Source of the DNA: Akkermansiaceae bacterium
GTDB taxonomy: Bacteria; Verrucomicrobiota; Verrucomicrobiia; Verrucomicrobiales; Akkermansiaceae
Length of the DNA: 64,000 bases
Direction of reading: 5' to 3'
NCBI GenBank assembly: GCA_019634595.1
Contig: JAHCBC010000002.1
Location: forward strand, 496,001 to 560,000
The position numbers were made by a program, and so were the translations under genes. This document shows, one piece after another, positions 47,920 through 55,494 of this stretch; position 1 is the first letter of the stretch; every line of letters begins with the position of its first letter. The notes below the pieces were generated by a model. That model searched no databases, was not told the origin of the DNA, and was given only the letters and a program-made list of their open reading frames with translations.

Positions 47920-49221
47920 TTAGACGGGGGCGGTGGAGAAAGATTCGAGGCGGCCGGAGATGGCGGCGGGGACCACGGCGCTGACCAGGATGTCATCCCC
48001 CTCATAGTCGGTGGAGAGCACCTTGGCATCCCGGTGCAGCAGGCTCACCAGATCCGCCCGGTGCTGGGGGATGCGGTAGTGCTGGCGGCGCACGCGGTCA
48101 GCAAGTTCACGGGAGCAGGCTTTCAGGATCTCATCCATGCCCAGGCCGTTGCGGGCGGAAACATGGAGGGCATCCGGGAACTTCAGGCGGAGTTCGGCCA
48201 GCGCTTCCGGGTCGGTGACGGCGTCGATCTTGTTCAGGACCGTGACCACGCGCTTTTCCTCCGCGCCCAGTTCCTTGAGCACTTCCAGCGTGGTGTCGTG
48301 GAAGCGGTGGATCTCCGGTGCGGTGGCGTCCAGCACATGGATCAGGAAATCCGCCAGCACGGCCTCCTCCAGCGTGGCCTTGAACGCCTCCACCAGCCGG
48401 TGGGGAAGGTTGCGGACGAAGCCGACCGTATCGGTGAGCAGCAACGGCTGGCCGTCCGGCAGCTCGATGCGCCGGGTGGTGGTGTCCAGAGTCGCGAAAA
48501 GCATGTCCTTCGCCAGCACTTCGGCGCCGCTCAGTTGGTTGAGCAGGGTCGATTTGCCGGCGTTCGTGTAGCCGACGATGGCGGCATGCGGAGTCTCCAG
48601 GCGCTCGCGTTCCTTGCGCTGGGTTTTCCGCTGCTTGCGCACGGCTTCCAGTTCCCGCTTCGCGCGGTCGATGGTGAGGTGGGCCAGGCGGCGGTCGATC
48701 TCGATCTGCTTCTCACCCATGCCCCGGGAGGCTCCGCCACCGGCGGCACCGCCGGAACCCGCGCCCTCGCGGTCGAGGTGCCCCCACATCCGGGCCAGCC
48801 GTGGCAGCGCGTACTGCATCCGCGCCAACTCCACCTGCAGGCGGGCTTCCTTTGTCTGCGCCCGCTTCGCGAAAATATCCAGGATGACCTCCTCACGGTC
48901 GATCACGCAAAGGTCTGCCAATTTTTCCCACTCCCGCTGCTGGGAGGGGTAGAGCGCGTTGTCGAAGACGATGACATCGCACTCATGGGCCTTCGCCAGT
49001 GCCACGATCTCATCCGCCTTGCCGGTCCCGCAGAGGAATTTCTTGTGCATCTCCCGGCTGCGCGCGAGGACCGACTCCACGACCTCGATGCCCAGCGTAC
49101 GCACCAGTTCCCCCAGCTCCTCGAGCAGGGATTCCGATTCCGCCTCTTCGCGCGGGTCGAAATAAAGGCGCACCAGCAAGGCGCGCTCGACCATATCGGG
49201 TTTCTGTCTGACCTCGAACAT
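47920..49221 (-). CDS. hflX: Ribosome-associated GTPase HflX
   Basis: About 433 residues. The N-terminal HflX domain begins MFEVRQKPDMVERALLVRLY, with VDVIVFDNALYPSQQREWEKL-type linker. A Gly-rich hinge (GAGSGGAAGGGASRGMGEKQIEIDRR) is followed by the G domain: G1 IVGYTNAGKSTLLNQLSG, G3 DTVGFVRNLP and G4 LNKID. HflX rescues stalled or stressed ribosomes. The ATG at 49221 is chosen over a GTG at 49239 because AGGA lies about nine bases before it and because the family begins there. Confidence 0.94.
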   Translation of the reverse strand: MFEVRQKPDMVERALLVRLYFDPREEAESESLLEELGELVRTLGIEVVESVLARSREMHKKFLCGTGKADEIVALAKAHECDVIVFDNALYPSQQREWEKLADLCVIDREEVILDIFAKRAQTKEARLQVELARMQYALPRLARMWGHLDREGAGSGGAAGGGASRGMGEKQIEIDRRLAHLTIDRAKRELEAVRKQRKTQRKERERLETPHAAIVGYTNAGKSTLLNQLSGAEVLAKDMLFATLDTTTRRIELPDGQPLLLTDTVGFVRNLPHRLVEAFKATLEEAVLADFLIHVLDATAPEIHRFHDTTLEVLKELGAEEKRVVTVLNKIDAVTDPEALAELRLKFPDALHVSARNGLGMDEILKACSRELADRVRRQHYRIPQHRADLVSLLHRDAKVLSTDYEGDDILVSAVVPAAISGRLESFSTAPV

Positions 49222-49284
49222 CCGCAGGATTCCTACCACCGGTGGGAAGGTGGTGCGATGCGAATTTTTCGATCCGGATGGGGA

Positions 49285-49629
49285 TCAGCGCCGCGACATT
49301 TCCCGCAGCCAGCGTTCGTGCGCCCAGATGCCCCAGACCACACCTGCGAGGCCGATGGTCAGGAGGAACGTCGGCAGGACAAAGGCCAGTTGAGCCAGGG
49401 AGTCTCCGGAAAGATCCAGCATCCCGGCGGCCAGCAGATGGGTGCGGAACAGCACGATGAGACGGGCTGCCAGGAGGGCGATGGCACCGGCTGCCATGGT
49501 GGAGCCTCCCCAGGATTTCCGCTGTTGGGCCAACCGGACCGCGGAAAGGCTGATCAGGCCGAGGCCGATCACTCCGAGACAGTCCATGAGAAAGCTGCCT
49601 TTGACGATGGTCTCAAACAACAGGCTCAT
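49285..49629 (-). CDS. Small membrane protein, unknown function
   Basis: 114 residues with three hydrophobic segments (GVIGLGLISLSAVRL, MAAGAIALLAARLIVLF and LAFVLPTFLLTIGLAGVVWGI). It has no recognised motifs. Its first bases overlap the end of the gene upstream by 17 bases, so the two are probably translated together and may form one complex. Function cannot be told. Confidence 0.55.
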   Translation of the reverse strand: MSLLFETIVKGSFLMDCLGVIGLGLISLSAVRLAQQRKSWGGSTMAAGAIALLAARLIVLFRTHLLAAGMLDLSGDSLAQLAFVLPTFLLTIGLAGVVWGIWAHERWLREMSRR

Positions 49630-50029
49630 GGACGGATACCGTGGGGGAATCGGGTGATACGGTGGCTGCAGCCTTCCGCGGGACGGGCTGGGGGAGAATC
49701 TTCGCGTGCATGGCCACGCCGATGCCGAATACCAACCAGCCGGTGTTCATCAGCACCAGCCGCACCGTGTGCCAGGCGAGTGCGACTTCCATATTGACGG
49801 TGTGCGGGTTGTGGATCGACTCGATCAATCCGGCCTCATAGGCGGGGAGAACCACGGCATAGCCGGCACCGAGCATCAGGCTGCCGGTGATCATCAGCCG
49901 TGTGGACCATTCCCGGGCGGTTCCTGCCAGCCGGAGCACGAAGACCACCAGCGAGATGCCCATCACGATCAGAAAGACCGGCCGCGCCGCGTCAATCGAT
50001 GCAAGGGTTCCTATCGCTCCAGCGGCCAT
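49613..50029 (-). CDS. Small membrane protein, unknown function, coupled to the next gene
   Basis: 138 residues with four hydrophobic segments (PVFLIVMGISLVVFVLRLAG, LMITGSLMLGAGYAVVLPA, VRLVLMNTGWLVFGIGVAM among them) and a His-rich loop (SIHNPHTVNMEVALAWH). The His pairs across a helix could bind heme or a metal, but this is speculative. It starts 8 bases inside of a 12-base palindrome and AT-rich promoter-like zone at 50038-50100. The family is not recognised. Confidence 0.55.
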   Translation of the reverse strand: MAAGAIGTLASIDAARPVFLIVMGISLVVFVLRLAGTAREWSTRLMITGSLMLGAGYAVVLPAYEAGLIESIHNPHTVNMEVALAWHTVRLVLMNTGWLVFGIGVAMHAKILPQPVPRKAAATVSPDSPTVSVHEPVV

Positions 50030-50037
50030 TCGGACCT

Positions 50038-50049
50038 ACGTGATCACGT
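50038..50049. promoter_or_regulatory. Perfect 12-base palindrome near divergent membrane-gene start
   Basis: ACGTGATCACGT sits 9 bases upstream of the minus-strand ATG at 50029 and directly before the AT-rich zone. It is well placed to be an operator for the two small membrane-protein genes. TGATCACG-like halves resemble Crp/Fnr sites but with wrong spacing. Confidence 0.4.
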
Positions 50050-50220
50050 TATAACTCATTGAGCAATAATATATTATAAGGCAATACCTTGATTTCAATC
50101 CATCCATAAAATAAGGATGTATGAATGGATGGCTGGATGCTGAAATTGAGTTTTTCCTAAAGAGGTTCCCCGGACTCCTAGAGGTCAGAGGAATGCTCGA
50201 CGTTGCAGAACCCTTCCCGC

Positions 50221-50291
50221 GCCTTGGATTTCGGACGAAATGAAGGCCTTGATCCCGGACGGGATGGGTTTCGGACATCTGATAATTTTTT
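50221..50291 (+). ncRNA. Candidate RNA with two GGAC-loop hairpins and U-tract
   Basis: Hairpin A: ATTTC-GGAC-GAAAT at 50228-50241, enclosed by an outer stem GCCTT (50221-50225) with AAGGC (50243-50247). Hairpin B: ATCCC-GGAC-GGGAT at 50252-50265. The loops are identical while the stems differ, and the centres are 24 bases apart. A third unpaired TTTCGGAC copy follows at 50269-50276, then a U-tract around 50284-50289. GGA in hairpin loops is what CsrA/RsmA binds. It may be a small RNA or a lysS leader; it does not match a class I know. Confidence 0.4.
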
Positions 50292-50418
50292 ATGGCAAGG
50301 GGGCTCGCCGGGCTGTCCTCGCGCGGCGAGAAGGGGGACTCCCAAGCGATCCGTCATGACCGCCCGTCCAGCAAACCCCTTGCGTCCTGTTGGAATTCCG
50401 CCTAAGCCCCGTCCCGTC

Positions 50419-51894
50419 ATGAGCGAAGCCGCCCCGCAGCAGCCCCAATCCACCGAAGCCGAACTGATCGCCGTCCGCCGTGAGAAACTGGCGAAACTGC
50501 GCGAGCTGGGTGTGGATCCGTACGGTGCGCGCTTTGAGACCACCACGACTCCGGAGGCCCTGCGGGCTGAATTCACCGAAGGGGTTCAGGTCAAGGTGGC
50601 CGGTCGCCTCACCGCCATCCGGGACATGGGGAAATCCGTCTTCTTCCAGATCGCGGATGTGCACGGCTCGATCCAAGGCTACCTCGGCATCAAGGGTCTG
50701 AGCGAGGAAAAGGCCGCCGCCTGGAAGTGCCTGGACCGGGGTGACTGGATCGGCATCGAGGGAGAGACTTTCATCACCCGGACCGGGGAGCCGACCATCA
50801 AGGTGGCCGACTTCACCGTGCTTTCCAAGGCGCTGCGCCCCATGCCGGACAAGTGGCACGGCGTCGCCGACCGCGAGATCAAGTACCGCAAACGCCACCT
50901 CGACCTGATGGGGAATGAGGAGAGCGCGAAGCTGTTCGTGACCCGGTCGCTCATGCTGGCGGAGATCCGCCGCTTCTTCCAGGACCGTGGTTTCCTGGAG
51001 GTGGAGACGCCGATGTTGCAGGACGTGGCCGGTGGCGCAGCCGCCCGCCCGTTCGAGACGTTCCACAACGCGCTCGGCATGCCGCTGACCATGCGCATCG
51101 CGCCGGAGCTGTTCCTCAAGCGTCTGCTGGTCGGGGGGTTCACCAGGATTTTCGAACTCAACCGGAACTTCCGCAACGAGGGCATCTCCCGCCGCCACAA
51201 CCCGGAGTTCACCATGCTGGAGGCTTACTGGGCCTTCTCCGACTTCACCGAAATGGCGGATCTCGTCGAGGAAATGACCTGCCATCTCGCGGAAAAGTTC
51301 TGCGGCGGCCTGAAGATCGAGCACAAGGATGAGGAGGGCAACGTGACCCGCACCATCGACCTCAGCCGTCCTTGGAAGCGCGCGCGGTATGATGATCTCA
51401 TCGCCGGAGCCGCCGGTGCGGACTTCTTCACCATCACGCCGGAAGGCCGCCGCCAGCGTTGCGAAGAGCTGGGCGTGCAGATCTCCCCGGAGATGGAGGA
51501 TCATGAGGTGGTCCAGCAGGTCTTCGAGAAGCTGGTGGAGGAAAAGACCTTCGACCCTTGCTTCGTCACCCATGTCGCCAGCGAGCTGGTGCCGCTGGCG
51601 AAGGTCTCACCGGGCGGCAAGACCGTGGAGGTCTATGAGCTCATCATCAACGGCCAGGAGATTTCCCCCGGCTACTCTGAACTCAATGATCCGGATGTCC
51701 AGCGGGAGCGCCTGGAAGTCCAGTCCGGCGAGGAGACGCACAAGATCGACTATGATTTCATCGAGACACTGGAGCATGGCATGCCACCCGCCGGGGGCAT
51801 CGGCATCGGCATCGACCGTCTGGTGATGATGCTGACCGGCGCGCCGACCATCCGCGACGTGGTGCTGTTCCCGCTGCTGAAGCGGAAGGAGTAG
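50419..51894 (+). CDS. lysS: Lysyl-tRNA synthetase, class II
   Basis: 491 residues. The N-terminal OB-fold anticodon domain (residues 55-165) includes VKVAGRLTAIRDMGKSVFFQIAD. The class II core carries motif 1 (FFQDRGFLEVETPMLQ), motif 2 (FRNEGISRRHNPEFTMLEAYWAF) and motif 3 (PAGGIGIGIDRLVMMLTG). GGAAARPFETFHNALGMPL is characteristic of LysS. It charges tRNA-Lys. The ATG in VMSEAAPQQPQ is chosen; the frame is open for 72 more codons upstream, but that runs through the structured leader. Confidence 0.97.
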   Translation: MSEAAPQQPQSTEAELIAVRREKLAKLRELGVDPYGARFETTTTPEALRAEFTEGVQVKVAGRLTAIRDMGKSVFFQIADVHGSIQGYLGIKGLSEEKAAAWKCLDRGDWIGIEGETFITRTGEPTIKVADFTVLSKALRPMPDKWHGVADREIKYRKRHLDLMGNEESAKLFVTRSLMLAEIRRFFQDRGFLEVETPMLQDVAGGAAARPFETFHNALGMPLTMRIAPELFLKRLLVGGFTRIFELNRNFRNEGISRRHNPEFTMLEAYWAFSDFTEMADLVEEMTCHLAEKFCGGLKIEHKDEEGNVTRTIDLSRPWKRARYDDLIAGAAGADFFTITPEGRRQRCEELGVQISPEMEDHEVVQQVFEKLVEEKTFDPCFVTHVASELVPLAKVSPGGKTVEVYELIINGQEISPGYSELNDPDVQRERLEVQSGEETHKIDYDFIETLEHGMPPAGGIGIGIDRLVMMLTGAPTIRDVVLFPLLKRKE

Positions 51895-51904
51895 GGAGGG
51901 TGGA

Positions 51905-51944
51905 CATTGCGGCAGAGCCGCTATGTCCGCTTCGTTCCCATTCT
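51905..51944. repeat. Dispersed intergenic repeat, copy 2
   Basis: Matches 32472-32511 over forty bases with four substitutions. It lies 10 bases after the lysS stop in the convergent gap to the phosphoesterase gene. The internal dyad is weaker here because of one substitution. Confidence 0.6.
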
Positions 51945-52086
51945 TGTGCCCCGGCGGCAACGGAAACCATCAGCAGAGGCACTTTCTGATCCGCGTCCCT
52001 CATTCTCCATCACGACGGATGATGGTGGGTTCCCACGCATTCGCCAATGCCGTCGAGGGACAGGAGTGTCCCTCCTCCTTACTGCC

Positions 52087-52881
52087 TCAGTGCTTCAGCA
52101 TCCGCTTGGCGGTGGACTCATCCAGCAGGCGTACGGCGGAAATTTCCGGCAGGCGGGCCTCCAGGATCTGGCGGGCGGTCTCCAGCGCGGGATAGGGTGT
52201 CCGGCGGAACTCGACGATGCGGGTGTCCGAGTCCCAGGTCACCCATGCCGCCCGCTCGTCCAGGTCGCGTGGCTGGCCGACCGAGCCGACCAATACCGCG
52301 CAGACCGCGCCTTCCGGCAGCAGGATCTTGGAGTAGTCCACCCGCTTTGCGATCACTCCCGCGGATGAGCGGCGAGTGAAAAACGTCTGCTGGTGGGTAT
52401 GGCCGAAGAAGCCGATGCCGTAGCCCTTTTCTTCCAGGATGTCCATGGTGGGAGCCGCGTCCCCTGAGGTATGCAGGTAGGGCCAGGTTTCCGCGAAGTG
52501 CAAAGAGGCGTGGCTGAGGATGCCACCGGGAATCTCCATGTAACCGGGCAGTTCCGCCAGCCAGCGGGCATTGTCCGGGCTCAGGGTGCGCGCCGCATGG
52601 ACCACGCCCGCCCACACCGGATTGTGGGTCCAGCCGTTGCCGCCGGGGATGTTCTCCTCATTGGCGATCACCGCGTTGGTGTAGTAGTCGTGGTTGCCCA
52701 GCACGCTGCGGCCGCCGTGGTGGCGCACCAGATCCACGCATTCCTCAGCCTTGGCGGCGTAACCCACCGTATCCCCTCCGAAATAGATCTCCGTGATCCC
52801 GGACTTCCGCACCTCTTCCAGAACCGCGGTCAGGGCCGGTAAATTTGCGTGGATGTCAGAAAGAATCGCGATTCTCGGCAT
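52087..52881 (-). CDS. Metallophosphoesterase (calcineurin-like, YfcE/MJ0936 type)
   Basis: 264 residues. The metal motifs are in order: AILSDIHANLPALTAVL (D-x-H), YFGGDTVGYAAKAEECVDLV (GD), SVLGNHDYYTNA (GNHD) and FFGHTHQQTFF (GHxH). GILSHASLHFAETWPYL gives the middle His. These enzymes cleave phosphodiesters or phosphomonoesters; the substrate is unknown. The ATG directly before PRIAILSD is used; an ATG four codons upstream is possible. It is divergent from rplU. Confidence 0.88.
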   Translation of the reverse strand: MPRIAILSDIHANLPALTAVLEEVRKSGITEIYFGGDTVGYAAKAEECVDLVRHHGGRSVLGNHDYYTNAVIANEENIPGGNGWTHNPVWAGVVHAARTLSPDNARWLAELPGYMEIPGGILSHASLHFAETWPYLHTSGDAAPTMDILEEKGYGIGFFGHTHQQTFFTRRSSAGVIAKRVDYSKILLPEGAVCAVLVGSVGQPRDLDERAAWVTWDSDTRIVEFRRTPYPALETARQILEARLPEISAVRLLDESTAKRMLKH

Positions 52882-52941
52882 TGCCAAGACCATAGGGGGG
52901 AGGTCCAGCCCATGCCAAGAGCGAGATTCTAAAAAAAATCC

Positions 52942-52995
52942 TTGCCCGCCCGCGGGGGTCGTGTTCTCTTCCCCGCCCCGTCCGAAAAGGCGGGG
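52942..52995 (+). promoter_or_regulatory. rplU promoter-like element and leader hairpin
   Basis: TTGCCC at 52942-52947 is a -35-like hexamer; TCTCTT 17 bases on is a poor -10. A hairpin CCCCGCC (52971-52977) with GGCGGGG (52989-52995) and an 11-base loop then lies at the 5' end of the likely transcript, 24 bases before the rplU ATG. Ribosomal-protein mRNAs often carry such leader hairpins for autoregulation. Confidence 0.4.
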
Positions 52996-53019
52996 CTGAA
53001 TTCTTTTCCCTATCCGGCC

Positions 53020-53334
53020 ATGGCCTACGCAGTGATCAAAACCGGCGGTAAGCAATACCGCGTCCAACAAGGCGACACCCTCGACGTCGAGAAGCTCGAT
53101 GTCGAAGTCGATTCCGAAATCACCTTCGATGAGATCCTTCTCTTCGGCGAAGGCGACAGCGTGAAAATCGGAGCCCCTTCGGTTGCCGGCGCTTCCGTCA
53201 CCGCAAAGGTCATCAGCCAGGTCCGCGGACCCAAGGGCGTCGCTTTCAAATTCAAGCGCCGCAAGGGTTTCCACAAGACCATCGGTTTCCGCCGTGCACT
53301 CACCCGCCTGGAGATCACCTCCATCGCAGGCTAA
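53020..53334 (+). CDS. rplU: 50S ribosomal protein L21
   Basis: 104 residues, typical L21 length. [26 protein letters not shown] is the family's opening, followed by [28 protein letters not shown] and the rRNA-binding C-terminus [26 protein letters not shown]. It sits on 23S rRNA near the exit side of the large subunit. It is followed by rpmA 27 bases on, the standard pair. Confidence 0.97.
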   Translation: MAYAVIKTGGKQYRVQQGDTLDVEKLDVEVDSEITFDEILLFGEGDSVKIGAPSVAGASVTAKVISQVRGPKGVAFKFKRRKGFHKTIGFRRALTRLEITSIAG

Positions 53335-53361
53335 TCCTGAAACTTCCCACCCTCTCCTGAC

Positions 53362-53616
53362 ATGGCCCATAAAAAAGGACAAGGTTCCGTCAAGAACGGA
53401 CGCGACTCCCGCAGCAAGCGCCTCGGCGTGAAAAAGTACGGCAACCAGGCTGTCATCGCCGGTAACATCCTCATCCGCCAGCGCGGAACGAAGGTGCATC
53501 CGGGTGTCGGCGTCGGCATCGGCCGCGACCACACGCTCTTCGCCCTCGTCGATGGCCGCGTCGCCTTTGACCGCGAAGGCCGCCGTGTGAACGTCGTCGC
53601 CGCCGCTGCGAACTGA
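53362..53616 (+). CDS. rpmA: 50S ribosomal protein L27
   Basis: 84 residues. [31 protein letters not shown] is the conserved N-terminus that reaches the peptidyl-transferase centre; there is no Firmicute-type cleavable extension. [32 protein letters not shown] completes the protein. It shares its transcript with rplU and is followed by a strong intrinsic terminator. Confidence 0.97.
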   Translation: MAHKKGQGSVKNGRDSRSKRLGVKKYGNQAVIAGNILIRQRGTKVHPGVGVGIGRDHTLFALVDGRVAFDREGRRVNVVAAAAN

Positions 53617-53640
53617 GATCAGGAATTTCCTGAATTTTCC

Positions 53641-53674
53641 AAAAGCCGCTTCCTGGAAAGGAAGCGGCTTTTTT
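53641..53674 (+). terminator. Rho-independent terminator of rplU-rpmA
   Basis: AAAAGCCGCTTCC and GGAAGCGGCTTTT form a 13-base perfect stem around a TGGAAA loop, followed by further Ts. It begins 25 bases after the rpmA stop. Confidence 0.92.
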
Positions 53675-53850
53675 GTGGCTGGCCCATATTGGCCCAACCA
53701 AAGGAGCGCGGCGACATGGGGGCCTGACTACGGCCAATCTCTCGCCGCAAACCGTTGCCGGAGCATCTTGCCACGGTCTTTGATCCATGACCGTATCCGG
53801 ATGGGGCATACTATTTTTGAAACACTCTGAGGGGTGAAATTTTGGATTTG

Positions 53851-53878
53851 CCGATCATCGCTTCAGGCTGATGATCGG
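53851..53878. terminator. Hairpin near the end of the acyltransferase gene
   Basis: CCGATCATC and GATGATCGG are 9-base perfect arms with a 10-base loop, 33 bases beyond the minus-strand stop. A short T run follows on the plus strand (CTTTT). The 53617-53910 stretch holds no gene besides the two hairpins. Confidence 0.55.
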
Positions 53879-53910
53879 TGCCTTTTGGGCATTTATCATT
53901 CCCTCCACCC

Positions 53911-54822
53911 TCAGCGATAGACATTCGGCAGTCCTTTGCCGCGCTTTTTGAATCGTCGGTGCATCCAGAAGTATTGTTCCGGCGCGCGCTGGATCTGTTC
54001 CTCGATCAGGCGGTTGATGCGGATGGCGTCCTCATTCGCGTCATCGGTCGGGAAATTTTCCAGGGCGGGCAGGATCTCCAGCCGGTAGCTGCCATCCGCC
54101 ATGCGGAAGCCGAAGTAGGGGACCACGGCGGCCCCGGACATCTGGGCGATCTTGCTGGTGGCGGTGTTGGTCAGTGCGGGCACGCCGAAGAACGGCAGGA
54201 TGGCGGCGAACTTGCTCTTTTTCCCCTGGTCCGGGGCATACCAGATGGTGGCGCCATCCCGGAGGCCGCGCAGCAGGCCGCGCAGGTCATCCATGGGGAT
54301 GGCGGGCTTCATCTTGGCCACCCGGTGCTTGAACATCTCATGGGCGATGACCCGGTTGTCCGGCTCCCGGTAGAGGCCGCCCATGGGGATGTTGTCCACG
54401 AAGAAGCGTCCACAGATTTCTAGGGTGGTGAAATGGGCGGTCAGCAGCAGGACACCGCGTCCACCTTCGGAAGCGGCTTCCAGATGCTCCCGGCCGACGA
54501 TGCTGAACGACGGCAATTTTTCATCGGGGCCCCACCAGGCCATCCCGGTTTCAAAAATTCCGATGCCCATCGATTCGTAATGGGCGAGTGCAAGGGCGCG
54601 GCGCTCCGCAGGGGACTTCTCTGGGAAGCACAACTCCAGGTTCACGGAGACGATCTTGCGCCGCAGCCGGATCACATGGAAAATGAGCCGGCCGAAGAAT
54701 TTGCCAAGCCGCACCTGCGCGGGCCATGGCAGCTTGCATAGCTGCCGGAAAAGCCACACACCCGCCCAAGTGGGCCAGAGGGTGGGGCTGTGCAGGGGGA
54801 CGGATCGGTCGCGGGACGCCAT
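53911..54822 (-). CDS. Lipid A/lysophospholipid acyltransferase, LpxL/HtrB family
   Basis: 303 residues. An N-terminal hydrophobic stretch and a basic patch (RLRRKIVSVNLELCFPEKSPAERR) are typical of LpxL. The catalytic motif is GVLLLTAHFTTLEICGRF (H-x4-E), the second is WYAPDQGKKSKFAAILPFFGVPALTNT and the end YFWMHRRFKKR is conserved in the family. It adds a secondary acyl chain to lipid A at the inner membrane. Located next to DUF4254 and a GT9 heptosyltransferase-like gene, which fits a small LPS locus. Confidence 0.92.
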   Translation of the reverse strand: MASRDRSVPLHSPTLWPTWAGVWLFRQLCKLPWPAQVRLGKFFGRLIFHVIRLRRKIVSVNLELCFPEKSPAERRALALAHYESMGIGIFETGMAWWGPDEKLPSFSIVGREHLEAASEGGRGVLLLTAHFTTLEICGRFFVDNIPMGGLYREPDNRVIAHEMFKHRVAKMKPAIPMDDLRGLLRGLRDGATIWYAPDQGKKSKFAAILPFFGVPALTNTATSKIAQMSGAAVVPYFGFRMADGSYRLEILPALENFPTDDANEDAIRINRLIEEQIQRAPEQYFWMHRRFKKRGKGLPNVYR

Positions 54823-54827
54823 GGCGG

Positions 54828-55415
54828 TTACGCCTTTGCTCCGTAGAGCTGGGGATTGAGCGCCGGGTCGTTGTACATCTTGAACTGGTAGTAGACGCCG
54901 AAGGTCCGGCGGCCGGCGGCCACTTCATAGAGCAGTTCCGACAGGCTCTGCGTCAGGTCCGACCGCTGGAGGCGGATGCGGGCCAGCTTGGCGGAGCAGT
55001 TCGAGCGATGGGCGTCGTCCACGTCCGTCCGCACCGTTTCCTCGTGCATGTGGAAATCCTTGAGGGCGAGGATGGAAAGCCGGTCGATGATCATGCCGGG
55101 AGTCTCCGAGTTCCGGGGGACGCCGGATTCGGCGGGTTCCAGTTCGTTGACCAGCACCTCGTCCATTTTCTCGATGAAGTTGTTCCGTTCCTGGTTGTAG
55201 CGGTCGATCGCGCGCTTCGCCTGGTGGACCCGTTCCGATCCCAGATCATCCCGGCGGGCGATGTCCTCCTCATGCCAGAGCTCGAAGTTCCGCTGATGAT
55301 TTTCCTGCACGAGCCGGAGGAATCCCTCGCCGGCGGCGGCGGGTGCGACTTCATGCCAGCGGGCGGTGAGGTCGAGCTGGAGGGCTGCGATTTCGTTGGG
55401 ATCGAATTTCATCAT
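54828..55415 (-). CDS. DUF4254 family protein
   Basis: 195 residues from the ATG in MMKFDPNEIAAL. The protein is mainly helical; NHQRNFELWHEEDIARR, VHQAKRAIDRYNQERNNFIEKMDEVLV and SETPGMIIDRLSILALKDFHMHEET are the blocks by which I recognise DUF4254, a family commonly next to glycosyltransferases in LPS loci. Its biochemical role is not known. It lies 5 bases upstream of the LpxL-like gene and is divergent from the GT9 gene. Confidence 0.8.
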   Translation of the reverse strand: MMKFDPNEIAALQLDLTARWHEVAPAAAGEGFLRLVQENHQRNFELWHEEDIARRDDLGSERVHQAKRAIDRYNQERNNFIEKMDEVLVNELEPAESGVPRNSETPGMIIDRLSILALKDFHMHEETVRTDVDDAHRSNCSAKLARIRLQRSDLTQSLSELLYEVAAGRRTFGVYYQFKMYNDPALNPQLYGAKA

Positions 55416-55494
55416 GGGCTGGGAAGCGGCCGTTTGTCGGTCGTGGCGGGGCTTTAGGATTGCAGGCCCGGTGGGGGGAGGCAAGCCTGCGTCC

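Larger units (their letters stand above)
50030..50418. other. 389-base gap upstream of lysS with AT-rich island and structured segments
   Basis: No protein gene is convincing here. From about 50041 to 50160 the sequence is AT-rich, in strong contrast with its surroundings, with TATA-like runs. It contains a palindrome (50038-50049), two GGAC-loop hairpins (50221-50265), a U-tract (50284-50289) and a CTCGCCG/CGGCGAG inverted repeat at about 50306-50330. The lysS promoter must be in the right-hand part. Confidence 0.6.

Noticed and set aside
47845..49797. 650-codon open frame antisense to the hflX region
   Set aside because: Runs across hflX, an intergenic gap and a small membrane gene. The sequence is low-complexity shadow and the hflX reading has all GTPase motifs.
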